The translations under genes were made by a program, and so were the position numbers. This document shows, one piece after another, positions 44,500-53,532 of a stretch of 64,000 nt of DNA; position 1 is the stretch's first letter, and the number at the start of each line of letters is the position of its first letter. The stretch comes from Nonlabens antarcticus (GTDB lineage Bacteria > Bacteroidota > Bacteroidia > Flavobacteriales > Flavobacteriaceae), in assembly GCF_015356755.1 (NCBI RefSeq), contig NZ_JADFCO010000063.1:62001-126000 (forward strand), in the 5' to 3' direction. The notes beneath the pieces are model-generated. The model was given only the letters and a program-made list of their open reading frames with translations. It was not told the DNA's origin and did not search any database.

Positions 44500-45351
44500 T
44501 TAATTGTGCAAATCATGCATTGCTAACAAGGGCACATGACTAAACATGCCTAATTCCTTAAGCATGGGCGTGGCGAAAATCTTTTCAAAAAACGCATGCT
44601 TTCTATTTACCATGGCGATCATATCGCTATCGCGACTTTCCACAAAATTACGCACCGCCAAATTACGCTTTGAGCCACTTATGTGATGAAAGCTATAGTT
44701 TGCACCTTCAAGACACTCTGATAGCATTTGCTTATTGCGCTCTTTGGTTTCTGAAAGTGAATCCTCAGGGCTGACATGAAGCACGCAAATATTAGCGTTA
44801 TAAGCAATTGCAATCTGCACTAGGTGCAACAGCTCCCTGCTTTTATAATTACTGCTATAACTGGTAGGAAATACGATCTCCTTGATTTCTTTAGGAATAG
44901 CCTCTAAAGGAACACTCATCACAGGGCAATTGCGAACCTCATCCATCGCCGTTATCGTATTACTGCCAAAGAGTGCGCCGCTGCGGTTGTTCTCCCCCTT
45001 AGTTCCCATAACAACCAGGTCAATGTCATTCTTGTCTATTACAGATTTTATCACACTTATAGGATCACCATATTCTGTTAGAATGTTATAGTTATGATCA
45101 TAATTAGTGTTTCTCAATTTGAGCATCTCTAGGATCTTGTTCAATCCATCGCCAGAAATCTTTCGAGCTTTATCAAACGAAGTCTCTCCAAACTCTGCTG
45201 CATTGATATCTCCTATAGGATAACCGTCAATAACATAGGAGTTCACTAGGTAAAAAGTACATTCTTGGTCTTTGAATAAGTCGGCCGCATAGGTCACAGC
45301 GTTCCAAGCGTTTTTAGAGAAGTCAGTCGGAATGAGAATTTTCTTTTTCAT
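44500..45351 (-). CDS. Universal stress protein (two UspA domains)
   Basis: This 283-residue protein has two UspA-type halves. The first (KKILIPTDFSKNAWNAVTYAADLF...DLVVMGTKGENNRSGALFGSNT) keeps the nucleotide-binding GTKG-x9-GS pattern. The second half (IKEIVFPTSYSSNYKSRELLHL...) is degenerate and lacks it. Such tandem Usp proteins are common in flavobacteria and respond to stress or starvation. Confidence 0.9.
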   Translation of the reverse strand: MKKKILIPTDFSKNAWNAVTYAADLFKDQECTFYLVNSYVIDGYPIGDINAAEFGETSFDKARKISGDGLNKILEMLKLRNTNYDHNYNILTEYGDPISVIKSVIDKNDIDLVVMGTKGENNRSGALFGSNTITAMDEVRNCPVMSVPLEAIPKEIKEIVFPTSYSSNYKSRELLHLVQIAIAYNANICVLHVSPEDSLSETKERNKQMLSECLEGANYSFHHISGSKRNLAVRNFVESRDSDMIAMVNRKHAFFEKIFATPMLKELGMFSHVPLLAMHDLHN

Positions 45352-45609
45352 TTTTCAGGTTTTAAGAATTAGATAAAACTAGGGACTAATCAAAACATAA
45401 ATCATGACTTTTGTCAGTCAGCTATTAAAATGATCAAAAGTTTTAGTCTTGTAAACTCAAAACTTTTCAAGGATTGACTGTGGTTTTGAACGTATGATTA
45501 ACAATTGAGAATGCTGATTGCCCTCAGAATCACTAAAAATGTCCGCCCCTCAATATAAGCAATTGGTTTTAAGTAATAACTTTTGTTCAGGTGTCTCATA
45601 ATAATATCG

Positions 45610-45638
45610 TTGGTATTTTAATATGTCCATTATATTTG
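45610..45638 (+). promoter_or_regulatory. Promoter (TTG-N18-TATATTTG) for rimK-like gene
   Basis: Both Bacteroidetes promoter boxes are present: TTG at 45610-45612 and TATATTTG at 45631-45638, 18 bp apart, about 82 bp before the ATG at 45721. Confidence 0.65.
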
Positions 45639-45720
45639 CGCCTCTACGTATTGACTTAAAAATAACAACTCTTTACATTTTTTAATAGTACCTTTTAAAA
45701 CAACAACGAAAAACTATTTT

Positions 45721-46593
45721 ATGAGAATTGCAGTGCTGTCACAGAACCCTAATCTTTATTCTACCAAACGTTTAATAGAGGCTGGCACAAAAAAAGGTCA
45801 CGAGATGTTGATTGTTGATCACACTAAATGTAATCTGGTCATAGAAAAGAAGAATCCTACAATCATATATAAAGGGAAAGAACTGACTGATATAGATGGT
45901 GTTATTCCTAGAATAGGTGCTTCTGTAACCTTCTTTGGAACTGCGGTAGTTCGTCAGTTTGAAATGATGAAAATATTTTCAGCTACAGAATCACAAGCGT
46001 TAGTAAGATCCCGGGATAAATTAAGAAGCTTGCAAATATTATCGAGAGCAGGATTGGGATTGCCTAAAACGGTTTTTAGCAATTACTCTAAAGATGTTGC
46101 ATCTGTTATTGATGCTGTTGGAGGAGCACCACTGGTTATTAAATTATTAGAAGGAACGCAAGGTCTAGGAGTCGTTCTAGCCGACAATAAAAATTCTGCC
46201 GAATCCATACTCGAAGCATTCAACGGTTTACGAGCTAGGGTAATTGCTCAAGAATTTATAAAGGAAGCCGGTGGAGCAGACATACGCGTCTTTATTGTTG
46301 ATGGCGTCGTTGTAGGAGCGATGAAAAGACAAGGTAAAGAAGGAGAATTTAGGTCAAATCTACATAGAGGCGGTAGCGCTAATGTCGTAGAACTTACTGA
46401 TGATGAAGAAAATGCTGCTCTAAAAGCTGCTAAAGCCATGGGCTTAGGTATCGCTGGTGTGGATCTATTACAATCAGCTCGTGGTCCACTTATTTTAGAG
46501 GTGAACTCTTCTCCTGGACTAGAAGGGATTGAATCTGCCACAGGAAAAAATATAGCCAACTTTATTATCAAGTATGTAGAGCGTAACGCATAA
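45721..46593 (+). CDS. rimK: RimK-type ATP-grasp ligase
   Basis: This 290-residue ATP-grasp enzyme has the RimK pre-domain ([23 protein letters not shown]), [11 protein letters not shown], the ATP-binding loop [13 protein letters not shown], and metal-binding residues in [27 protein letters not shown]. coli RimK adds Glu residues to the C-terminus of ribosomal protein S6. Length and motif order match. It has its own clear promoter. Confidence 0.92.
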   Translation: MRIAVLSQNPNLYSTKRLIEAGTKKGHEMLIVDHTKCNLVIEKKNPTIIYKGKELTDIDGVIPRIGASVTFFGTAVVRQFEMMKIFSATESQALVRSRDKLRSLQILSRAGLGLPKTVFSNYSKDVASVIDAVGGAPLVIKLLEGTQGLGVVLADNKNSAESILEAFNGLRARVIAQEFIKEAGGADIRVFIVDGVVVGAMKRQGKEGEFRSNLHRGGSANVVELTDDEENAALKAAKAMGLGIAGVDLLQSARGPLILEVNSSPGLEGIESATGKNIANFIIKYVERNA

Positions 46594-46986
46594 ACATAAT
46601 TTCATTAAAAAATATAAGTCGTGAATCAGTCTATTTAAATAAAGATGATGAGCGACTTTATAGTTGTTTATAAGTTCGTTTGTGTAATTCTTACTGTTTC
46701 GCCTCATTTGAAATACCCTAATAAAACTACCGCTGAATCATCAAGTTTGAATTTTGATATTCTAAGCAACTGACATTAAATCATCTATTATCTTAAATCT
46801 TATTAAATTAAGAATTACGTTATGCGCGTAGCTTACACATACTCATTATCACATTGTATGAATATGATTCTTGAAAACAACTACAGACTATTAACAGGTC
46901 TATTCCCAGCCACCTTCTCTCTTTAAAATAATTCTTATATTCATCCATTGTATCAATTTAATTTGATGCTGGATCTTTTTTTTAAG
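46594..46986. other. Intergenic region, no gene seen
   Basis: Nearly 400 bp without a supported gene or strong hairpin. Confidence 0.5.
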
Positions 46987-47008
46987 ATTCGGATAATAGC
47001 ATCCGAAT
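46987..47008. promoter_or_regulatory. Dyad operator candidate upstream of Rrf2 regulator
   Basis: A perfect inverted repeat ATTCGGAT-N6-ATCCGAAT lies 13 bp upstream of the -7 box of the Rrf2 gene. Rrf2-family regulators bind dyads of this size and often control themselves. Confidence 0.6.
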
Positions 47009-47021
47009 TTGAAATAATTTG

Positions 47022-47029
47022 TATCTTTG
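47022..47029 (+). promoter_or_regulatory. Promoter -7 box (TATCTTTG) for Rrf2 gene
   Basis: Matches TAnnTTTG, 22 bp before the ATG at 47052. The adjacent dyad would overlap the region contacted by RNA polymerase. Confidence 0.55.
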
Positions 47030-47051
47030 ATCTCTGAATCTAAAACAATTG

Positions 47052-47486
47052 ATGTTCTCTAAAAGTTGTACTTACGGAATAAAAGCAACGCTTTATATAG
47101 CCCAAAAATCTCAATGGGAAGAGCGTGTAAGCTTAAAGGAAATTGCTGAGGCAATTAACTCACCTGTGGCTTTTACTGCAAAAATATTACAGGTTTTGGC
47201 AAAATCTGGAATCGTTAAATCCATTAAAGGACCAAACGGTGGTTTTGAGATTGAGAAAGTCCAATTAAAGAAGATTACCATTAAGCAAATAGTCATCGCA
47301 CTTGATGGAGACAGTTTATTTAAAGGATGTGCGTTAGGATTTGACGAGTGTAATGATAAAGCACCGTGCCCCATGCACAATGATTTCGTTGCGATTAGAG
47401 ATTCCTTAAATCAAACGCTAACAGACGCAAACCTGCTGGATGTTGCTATGAATTTAAACTTAGGACTGACCGTTTTAAAACGATAA
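47052..47486 (+). CDS. Rrf2-family regulator with three-Cys cluster motif
   Basis: This 144-residue regulator has the Rrf2 winged helix (KSCTYGIKATLYIAQK...LKEIAEAINSPVAFTAKILQVLAKSGIVKS) and the cluster-ligand loop C93-x6-C100-x5-C106 (KGCALGFDECNDKAPCPMH). Such loops hold an Fe-S cluster in NsrR and IscR and sense NO, O2 or iron. It lies directly upstream of the haem-copper oxidase operon and probably controls it. The ATG at 47052 is chosen over an in-frame TTG at 47049. Confidence 0.88.
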   Translation: MFSKSCTYGIKATLYIAQKSQWEERVSLKEIAEAINSPVAFTAKILQVLAKSGIVKSIKGPNGGFEIEKVQLKKITIKQIVIALDGDSLFKGCALGFDECNDKAPCPMHNDFVAIRDSLNQTLTDANLLDVAMNLNLGLTVLKR

Positions 47487-47538
47487 AACATTTATTATAA
47501 ATCAGGATAAAAAGGTGTGAATATCCTAAAACCTAACT

Positions 47539-49305
47539 ATGAATAACTTACTTATACTCTTACAAGATGATCTCTCTACAGAGAACTGGTTGACCAGTCC
47601 CGGAGTCATCGGCACCATCATTCTCATTATCATTGTTGTTTTCCTAGCAATCTTTATTCTTATAAAAAGGTTGAATAACTATGTCGATCTTTTAGATAAA
47701 AACACCGAGGATTTAACTGAAACTGAATTTGAAAGAAAGCTTATTAATTTAAGCGAAGAAGAGGTTGATGACATACTAGAATTGCGTCAAAAAGGTTTCA
47801 AAATTAAAACCGAACATGGAACTGCTGTAATAAAAGAAATTCCCTCCAACCACAGCGGCTTTATCAAAAAGATCATCGATCCCAAGAACCCCCTTTTTGA
47901 TGAGAAATCAAAAACATTTGACAAGATAAAAGTCTCACCACAACTTCGCGAGATAATCGTCTGGTATTTGACTGCCGCTGTATTTTGGTTAGTTTTTGGT
48001 ACGCTTGTCGGTCAGTATCTAGGTATGAAATTTCTATGGCCAGAGATGGATAACGCCAGCTGGTTGTCCTTTGGTAGATTAAGACCAGTACATACAAATA
48101 CCGTATTCTGGGGGTGGGCATCGCTCGCCATGGTAGGACTGGGACATTACGTGGTCGCAAAAACTTCCAACTGCGAGATATTTAGTTACCGCCGTTCTAA
48201 AATTGCCTTTTGGCTCATGAACGCCAGTGTTGTCATAGGAAACATCTTTTTGATGGCCGGTATTAACAATGGTGGTGGTGAATATAGAGAGTATATCTGG
48301 CCTGTTATGGCCTTGTTTGCCATAGGATTGATCATCACTTTTATAAATTTCTACAAAACAGTTGCCAACCGCAAATTATCTGAAATATACATTTCAAACT
48401 GGTTTATTCTCGCTTCCTTAATCTGGACAATTGTCTTGAGTTTTATAGGTTACATCCCCCATTATCAAGATGGTCTGGGTGAAACGGTAATACAGGGATA
48501 TTATATGCACCAGGGTGTGGGAATGTGGTTTATGACCTTTACACTAGGTCTGGTGTATTATTTTTTACCAGCTGCGCTTAATAAGCCTATTTACTCCTAT
48601 TCTCTAGGGGTACTAGCCTTCTGGACACAAATGTTATTCTACACTTTAATAGGGACGCACCACTTTGTATTTAGCCCACTGCCATGGTGGTTGCAAACCG
48701 TTGCGATCGTTTTCAGTGCTGGAATGTTTATACCCGTATTTGCAGGGAGCACAAACTTTCTAATGACCATGCGCGGCAGCTGGAACAACATTTCAAAGAG
48801 TTATGTCTTGCCGTTCTTTTTAGTAGGCGTCGTGTTTTACTTTGTAGGTTCAGTTCAAGGAAGTTTTCAAGCCTTCCGGTTTACAAATTATCTATGGCAT
48901 TTTACCGATTTTAACGTGGCTCACTCTCACATGACCATGTATGGAATCATAACATTCCTCTTATGGGCGTGCGTTTATTCCTTGATGCCTAAAATTACCG
49001 GTATAGAGCCACCTCAGAATTTAGTAGGTGCGCATTTTTGGCTCGCATTTATCGGGTTGATTGCATATATGGTTTCACTTATGGTAGGAGGAACTTTAAA
49101 AGGATTGAGCTGGATTGAAGGAAATCCTTTTATAGAATCTGTAATTCTCATGAAAGAATACTGGGTCTGGCGGGCTGTGGGAGGATCCCTGATGTTTATA
49201 TCACATCTTATTTTTGCCTATAATTTTTACTTGATGGTCAGAAAACAACGACCTATTACGCTTTCGCGAAAGCAAAAACGAGAACAACAAATTAACACTC
49301 CATAA
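47539..49305 (+). CDS. Haem-copper oxidase subunit I, CcoN/NorB-like
   Basis: This 588-residue protein has ~14 membrane helices. An extra N-terminal helix and charged loop (residues 1-130) precede the catalytic core. FGRLRPVHTN fits the first haem-b ligand His, YYMHQGVG the first CuB-type His, YTLIGTHHFVFSP the THH pair (near H373-H374) with a nearby Tyr as in cbb3 oxidases, and HFTDFNVAHSHMTMYG the last two haem ligands. It is either a divergent cbb3-type oxidase or a NO reductase of the same superfamily. The 2-bp gap to the dihaem subunit gene indicates an operon. The C-terminal tail (TLSRKQKREQQ) is partly encoded by a host palindrome. Confidence 0.85.
   Translation: MNNLLILLQDDLSTENWLTSPGVIGTIILIIIVVFLAIFILIKRLNNYVDLLDKNTEDLTETEFERKLINLSEEEVDDILELRQKGFKIKTEHGTAVIKEIPSNHSGFIKKIIDPKNPLFDEKSKTFDKIKVSPQLREIIVWYLTAAVFWLVFGTLVGQYLGMKFLWPEMDNASWLSFGRLRPVHTNTVFWGWASLAMVGLGHYVVAKTSNCEIFSYRRSKIAFWLMNASVVIGNIFLMAGINNGGGEYREYIWPVMALFAIGLIITFINFYKTVANRKLSEIYISNWFILASLIWTIVLSFIGYIPHYQDGLGETVIQGYYMHQGVGMWFMTFTLGLVYYFLPAALNKPIYSYSLGVLAFWTQMLFYTLIGTHHFVFSPLPWWLQTVAIVFSAGMFIPVFAGSTNFLMTMRGSWNNISKSYVLPFFLVGVVFYFVGSVQGSFQAFRFTNYLWHFTDFNVAHSHMTMYGIITFLLWACVYSLMPKITGIEPPQNLVGAHFWLAFIGLIAYMVSLMVGGTLKGLSWIEGNPFIESVILMKEYWVWRAVGGSLMFISHLIFAYNFYLMVRKQRPITLSRKQKREQQINTP
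49259..49273. repeat. Host palindrome CGCTTTCGCGAAAGC (copy 6), inside oxidase subunit I C-terminus
   Basis: Read in frame as LSRK within the last 13 residues of the oxidase subunit, a cytosolic tail. Confidence 0.93.
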
Positions 49306-49307
49306 GA

Positions 49308-50315
49308 ATGCTGAACTTACATAAAAATCATAGGAATTTAGTTTTACTAGCATTTATCGTGTTTGTAGTACTTAGTGTAGGTGTGGCTATTATTCCTGCC
49401 TATCAAATGCAAGGTTATGAACCTATTCCAGGACAACAGGATCTTACAGTACAGGAGCGTCGCGGCCTCGATATCTACATTGCCGAAGGTTGTGTAGGCT
49501 GTCACACCCAGCAGGTGAGAAATATAGAGATGGATGCACAATGGGGTGATCGACCGGCACTGGCCTCTGACTACTATTACAGTAAAAAGCGTTTAGACAT
49601 ATGGCGGCAATCCCCATCACTTTTAGGAAGTGAGCGCACGGGTCCAGACCTGACAAACATAGGTGCCAGACAACCGGCAGATGAGTGGCATTTACTCCAT
49701 CTTTACAACCCGAGATTAGTCGTGGAAGCTTCTATCATGCCGCAGTATACGTGGATGTTCCATATAAAGGACACGTTGCAGTTAAACGATAAAGATATCA
49801 CGCTGCCTAGATCCATTACTGAAATGACGGGAAGCGATGTCGTTGTGGCTGGTCCTGATGCTATCGACTTAGTCGCTTACCTAAAAAGTTTACAGCAATT
49901 TTCTTTTGAGGATTATGATCCTCCCATGGATTTTATACCGGCCTTACCTAAAAATGCTACGGCAGGAGTAGGTGCTGCGGCTTCAAAAAATCCCGAAGGT
50001 GCTGGCTTGTTTCAAAACAATTGTGCCGCCTGTCACCAGACAAATGGACGTGGTGTCAAGGGCGCCTTCCCACCACTTGCAGGAAGTATGATTGTAAACG
50101 ATAAAAACCCTGAGCAACTTATCCAGATTATCATGATGGGATATGATGCTAGACCAGAATACGGTGCTATGCCTGGACTGGGAAATAACCTTACTGATGA
50201 AGAGATAAAAGCAATTACAGACCATGAAAGATCCAGTTGGGGAAATAATGCTCCTGAAGTGCCTTTAGAAACTATTACGAGAATTAGAGACTCTATTTCA
50301 AATTTACCAATCTAG
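49308..50315 (+). CDS. Dihaem cytochrome c subunit: CcoO-like fused to CcoP-like domain
   Basis: This 335-residue protein has an N-terminal membrane anchor, a CcoO-like domain with haem motif CVGCHTQQ (C62-H66) and the family-typical SERTGPDLTNIGARQPADEWHLLHL...SIMPQYTWMF, and a separate C-terminal cytochrome c domain with CAACHQTN (C239-H243) and a Met ligand near YGAMPGLG. Normal cbb3 oxidases have these on separate CcoO and CcoP subunits. It delivers electrons to the adjacent subunit I. Confidence 0.88.
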   Translation: MLNLHKNHRNLVLLAFIVFVVLSVGVAIIPAYQMQGYEPIPGQQDLTVQERRGLDIYIAEGCVGCHTQQVRNIEMDAQWGDRPALASDYYYSKKRLDIWRQSPSLLGSERTGPDLTNIGARQPADEWHLLHLYNPRLVVEASIMPQYTWMFHIKDTLQLNDKDITLPRSITEMTGSDVVVAGPDAIDLVAYLKSLQQFSFEDYDPPMDFIPALPKNATAGVGAAASKNPEGAGLFQNNCAACHQTNGRGVKGAFPPLAGSMIVNDKNPEQLIQIIMMGYDARPEYGAMPGLGNNLTDEEIKAITDHERSSWGNNAPEVPLETITRIRDSISNLPI

Positions 50316-50532
50316 AGATCCTCAAAACTTTTTAGTTCATGAGACTTATATGATTAGCATGTCATGAGAGTTAAATCCGAGGTTAGGGTTTCTGGAAATT
50401 AAAGTGAGGAATCTAAAGTGTGTGAATCATTTGAAATAGTAGTAGTAAAAAAAGATAGATCAATTGAGAGCTTTATCAAAAATCAATATTGTTGAATTCT
50501 GTAGTCTTAAAATGACATAAATTAATAGAAAT

Positions 50533-50802
50533 ATGAAAAACAAAATAACACTAATTGTAGCTCTATTAATAGGAACGATAGGCATGGCTTGTCCTGTTTG
50601 CAAGGAAAAGCAACCAGCAGGTTTTGAAAATATAACACACGGTCAAGGGCCTGAAGGCAACATAGATTACATCATTATGTGGAGTGCCATCGTAATCGTG
50701 GGTTACACTTTAATTATGAGTATAAAGTTCCTGGTAAAACCCAAAGAGAATCAAAAAGATCATATCAAAAATCTTGTGGTAGAAGATCAAAATTCCAACT
50801 AA
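50533..50802 (+). CDS. Small membrane protein with CPVC motif
   Basis: This 89-residue protein has a signal-like N-terminus, a CPVCKEKQP motif just after it (residues ~20-23) and a second hydrophobic helix (IIMWSAIVIVGYTLIMSIKFLV). The CxxC on the outer face could be a copper or thiol site for oxidase assembly. It is common downstream of such oxidase genes in flavobacteria, by my reading of the context. It is 2 bp upstream of the next gene. Confidence 0.65.
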   Translation: MKNKITLIVALLIGTIGMACPVCKEKQPAGFENITHGQGPEGNIDYIIMWSAIVIVGYTLIMSIKFLVKPKENQKDHIKNLVVEDQNSN

Positions 50803-50804
50803 GC

Positions 50805-51227
50805 ATGAAAAACGAAAGAAAAGTAACCATATTTTTAGATGACGAGGCCATACCATTTGGTGTGTTTGAACCACCTGCAAGAATTGTTCTTGATACTACA
50901 AAGATTCCCGATGGCAAGCACGAACTTAAAATAAAAGCCATTTCCTCTGGCGGAATCGAAGGGGTGAAAATAATTCCGTTTGAGGTTAGAAACGGTCCAT
51001 CGATTTCGGTTTTGGGAATAAAACCGAATGAAATAATAGAATCAAATACAGCGATTACCATCAATGCCTATGGTAGTGAGACAACAGAGCGGTTTATAAT
51101 ACAAGGATCGGAAACGCCTAAGGCTATTCCATCTTGGGTATGGGCTTTATTGATCATATTTGTTGCCTTTGCAATTTTCTATTTCATCACATCCTGGAAT
51201 ATGGATGGATATAAATCATTTGTGTAA
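50805..51227 (+). CDS. Ig-like domain membrane protein
   Basis: From the ATG at 50805 this encodes 140 residues: a beta-rich Ig-like segment (VTIFLDDEAIPFGVFEPPARIVLDT...GKHELKIKAIS) and a C-terminal membrane helix (IPSWVWALLIIFVAFAIFYFITSW), a tail anchor. The frame is open from further upstream, but that part overlaps the preceding gene. Its stop overlaps the start of the haemoglobin gene by one base. No reaction is known; a role in oxidase assembly or NO handling is inferred from the operon. Confidence 0.68.
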   Translation: MKNERKVTIFLDDEAIPFGVFEPPARIVLDTTKIPDGKHELKIKAISSGGIEGVKIIPFEVRNGPSISVLGIKPNEIIESNTAITINAYGSETTERFIIQGSETPKAIPSWVWALLIIFVAFAIFYFITSWNMDGYKSFV

Positions 51228-51592
51228 TGAAAGACATTGAAACTCGAGAGGATATTGAAGTCATGGTGGATAGCTTCTATGCTGCCGTCCGAAAGGATGA
51301 TTTACTGGGACCTATATTCAATGAAGTCATAGGAGATAACTGGTCAACACATCTAGAAACCATGTATTCCTTCTGGCAAACCGTTCTTTTACACCAGTTT
51401 GCATATAAAGGATCACCGTTTGCTCCACATAGAAAATTACCGATTGAAGCCCAGCATTTTGATCGATGGCTAGCGCTTTTTAACAAATCAATAGATCAAC
51501 AGTTTTCCGGTAAAATAACCGATGATGCAAAAATAAGGGTCGTAAAAATGGCCGAAATGTTTCAACATAAATTATCGAATAACAGTTTTTAA
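51227..51592 (+). CDS. Group III truncated haemoglobin
   Basis: This 121-residue globin has the group III pattern: VDSFYAAVRKDDLLGPIFN, then FWQTVLLHQFAYKGSPFAPHRKLPIEAQHFDRWLALF with the proximal His in AQHFDRW. Truncated globins bind O2 or NO and are frequent in NO-stress operons. Its start overlaps the previous stop (TAATG), indicating coupling. Confidence 0.9.
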   Translation: MKDIETREDIEVMVDSFYAAVRKDDLLGPIFNEVIGDNWSTHLETMYSFWQTVLLHQFAYKGSPFAPHRKLPIEAQHFDRWLALFNKSIDQQFSGKITDDAKIRVVKMAEMFQHKLSNNSF

Positions 51593-51604
51593 AACAAACC
51601 AATT

Positions 51605-51946
51605 ATGAAAATCGCTTCTATTCTTGAGGATTTACAATACAACGATAAAAAACCAGCCATCCAGATCATGATGGAGACAGAAACCTCCAAGGAGATCAGG
51701 ATTCTGTTCAAAAAGGATCAAGTTATGAAAGAGCATAAAACGCCCTTTCCCATCATCGTTCAGGTCTTTCAGGGCTCCATAGATTTTGGAATACAAGGAG
51801 AACAAAATATCTTGAAAGCAGGTTCCATGATTGCCTTAGAAGGTGGTGTTTCCCACGATCTAAAAGCGATAGAAGATAGCGTGGTACGACTGTCATTGAG
51901 TAAAAAAGACAGTATAGAGCGCGTTGAAAGCGTGGAAACAACCTAG
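51605..51946 (+). CDS. Small cupin-fold protein
   Basis: This 113-residue protein looks like a single-domain cupin: EHKTPFPIIVQVFQGSIDFGIQGEQNILKAGSMIALEGGVSHDLKAIEDSVVRL matches both cupin motifs, including a conserved His in each (EHK; SHDL). It is 12 bp after the haemoglobin gene and likely ends the operon. The ligand is unknown. Confidence 0.8.
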   Translation: MKIASILEDLQYNDKKPAIQIMMETETSKEIRILFKKDQVMKEHKTPFPIIVQVFQGSIDFGIQGEQNILKAGSMIALEGGVSHDLKAIEDSVVRLSLSKKDSIERVESVETT

Positions 51947-52476
51947 GATATATTGATTCACACTGGTGGGAAATGGATCGCAGTTCCGTAGTTTAGGAAT
52001 AGTGTTGGTTTATGTCTGCCTACAATCGTTGACTAGATTATGTTGTGATTAAGAAAGCGTGATGAATTTTAACATCATGCTTCTTGACCAACTCTTAGAG
52101 TTGACATTGATATACAACGCACAACCAACTCCTTCCTTTGGGTCACATCCTAATGCTAAGATGAGCGTCACGATTTCCTACCAATAGATCTTATGAAAAC
52201 GTCAAGCGTTGCTTAAAAGTGAGCTTCTATTTTTGAATTTATTTCTTAAACACCACTTGAATGGAATCTATAGAAAATTCTAAAGTGGTTCTATAATCTG
52301 GTTCAACGCTACTACGTTAAATTAATTAGACTATGAAAAAATTGAGCGCAAGAAGTGAGACTCTTTTGTTAGAAATACCCATAGTTACTTTGGGTCTCTC
52401 TAGGTTACTGTAGTAACAGAAACTGTAGTATAATCTATTTTTTGTGATTAAGATTTTTGCAGTTTTCAAATTATTA
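51947..52476. other. Intergenic region between convergent genes
   Basis: 530 bp with no gene. A hairpin AAGCGTGATG / CATCATGCTT at 52055-52082 could end the oxidase operon transcript, but no T-run follows it. Confidence 0.45.
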
Positions 52477-52890
52477 TTAAAAGTGCTCCACACTTAAAAA
52501 TGGTTCCAATTTTCTTACCAGCTCACTATCGGTTCCCGAATAACAATTACGACGCAGGTATTCCTTCAAAGCGATTAAATCTGTTTTCTTTTCAAGTAAA
52601 TTGAACTGGGCATTGTAGTTAAGAAACGTAGCATATTCTGTTGCGCCATGGTAGATTTCGTAAACGGTATCATGTCGTTTATCAAATGCTATTTTCTCAT
52701 ATAACGCTACCAGATTTTCTTTAGCTCCTTCAAGAACCTGCAAAAAATTACCTCTATTAAACAGTAGAATTCCTTTGATTCCGTTTTCATTATTGCACTC
52801 AGAAGAGCGTTGCAACATATCATTAATTTCAAAATGGCTCAGAGCCTCATCAGCTCTACTGATATAACAAATGGTATAAAAAGAATTCAT
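52477..52890 (-). CDS. BLUF-domain blue-light photoreceptor
   Basis: This ~137-residue protein is a single BLUF (FAD blue-light sensor) domain. Tyr9 in FYTICYISRA, Asn33 in ECNNENGIKGILL and Gln51 in NFLQVLEG have the spacing of the flavin-switch residues in AppA (Y, +24 N, +18 Q), and the RHDTVYEI end fits. No output domain is attached, so it probably signals to a partner protein. The ATG at 52890 is used instead of an upstream TTG. Confidence 0.9.
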   Translation of the reverse strand: MNSFYTICYISRADEALSHFEINDMLQRSSECNNENGIKGILLFNRGNFLQVLEGAKENLVALYEKIAFDKRHDTVYEIYHGATEYATFLNYNAQFNLLEKKTDLIALKEYLRRNCYSGTDSELVRKLEPFLSVEHF

Positions 52891-53532
52891 CAATAATAAA
52901 TTGGCAAGGCCAAAAATAGTTTCTTTAACAAAACCATAATCTTAGAGAATTCTTAAAAGCTTTAAAGACATTTAGGGTTCATCCCAAAAGTTTGTCGATT
53001 CACCTGTCTAGACAAATGAATGTCTTGTTCTCTAAATTTAGATTTTATGGTTTAGTGATTTAACGGTAGCACCTTAAGATTTTTGGAAAATAATTAATTC
53101 AACAATGAATTTAAGTGTAGAGCACAGAACAACATTTCAATGGTTATTTGAGATCACTATAAAAGAGTCGATAACTCAACTTTAAAAGTTAGTAATTCAA
53201 TTTTCTAATTGGCGTGCATCGGCATTCATAAAATATAACCCCACCTCTACTCTAGCTATCTATTACTGTCGTTCTAGAAAATGTTACCAGGTTAGTTTCG
53301 CTTTTTAGGAAGGACTTTTCCAGGTCTTATGGACCATTAACGATTGGAATTTATATGCGTTAGCACCACGTTAACTAAACTGATATATAATTAACAAAGA
53401 TTTACTTCTATAAGGTTCATAATATTACGAACCGAACGTAACTTTGTAATTGTTAACCATGATGTTGTTTATTCTCACAAAAAGGAAAATTTCAAAACTA
53501 AAAATAAACAACTCAACTAAAAATCAAGATTT
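52891..53532. other. Long divergent intergenic region
   Basis: 640 bp between the BLUF gene and the barrel gene with no supported gene. It holds a good -7 box, TAACTTTG at 53439-53446, which would give the barrel gene a ~85-nt leader. Confidence 0.5.

Noticed and set aside
52055-52082. Terminator of the oxidase operon
   Set aside because: The stem has a mismatch and no T-run follows on either strand, so I did not list it as a terminator.
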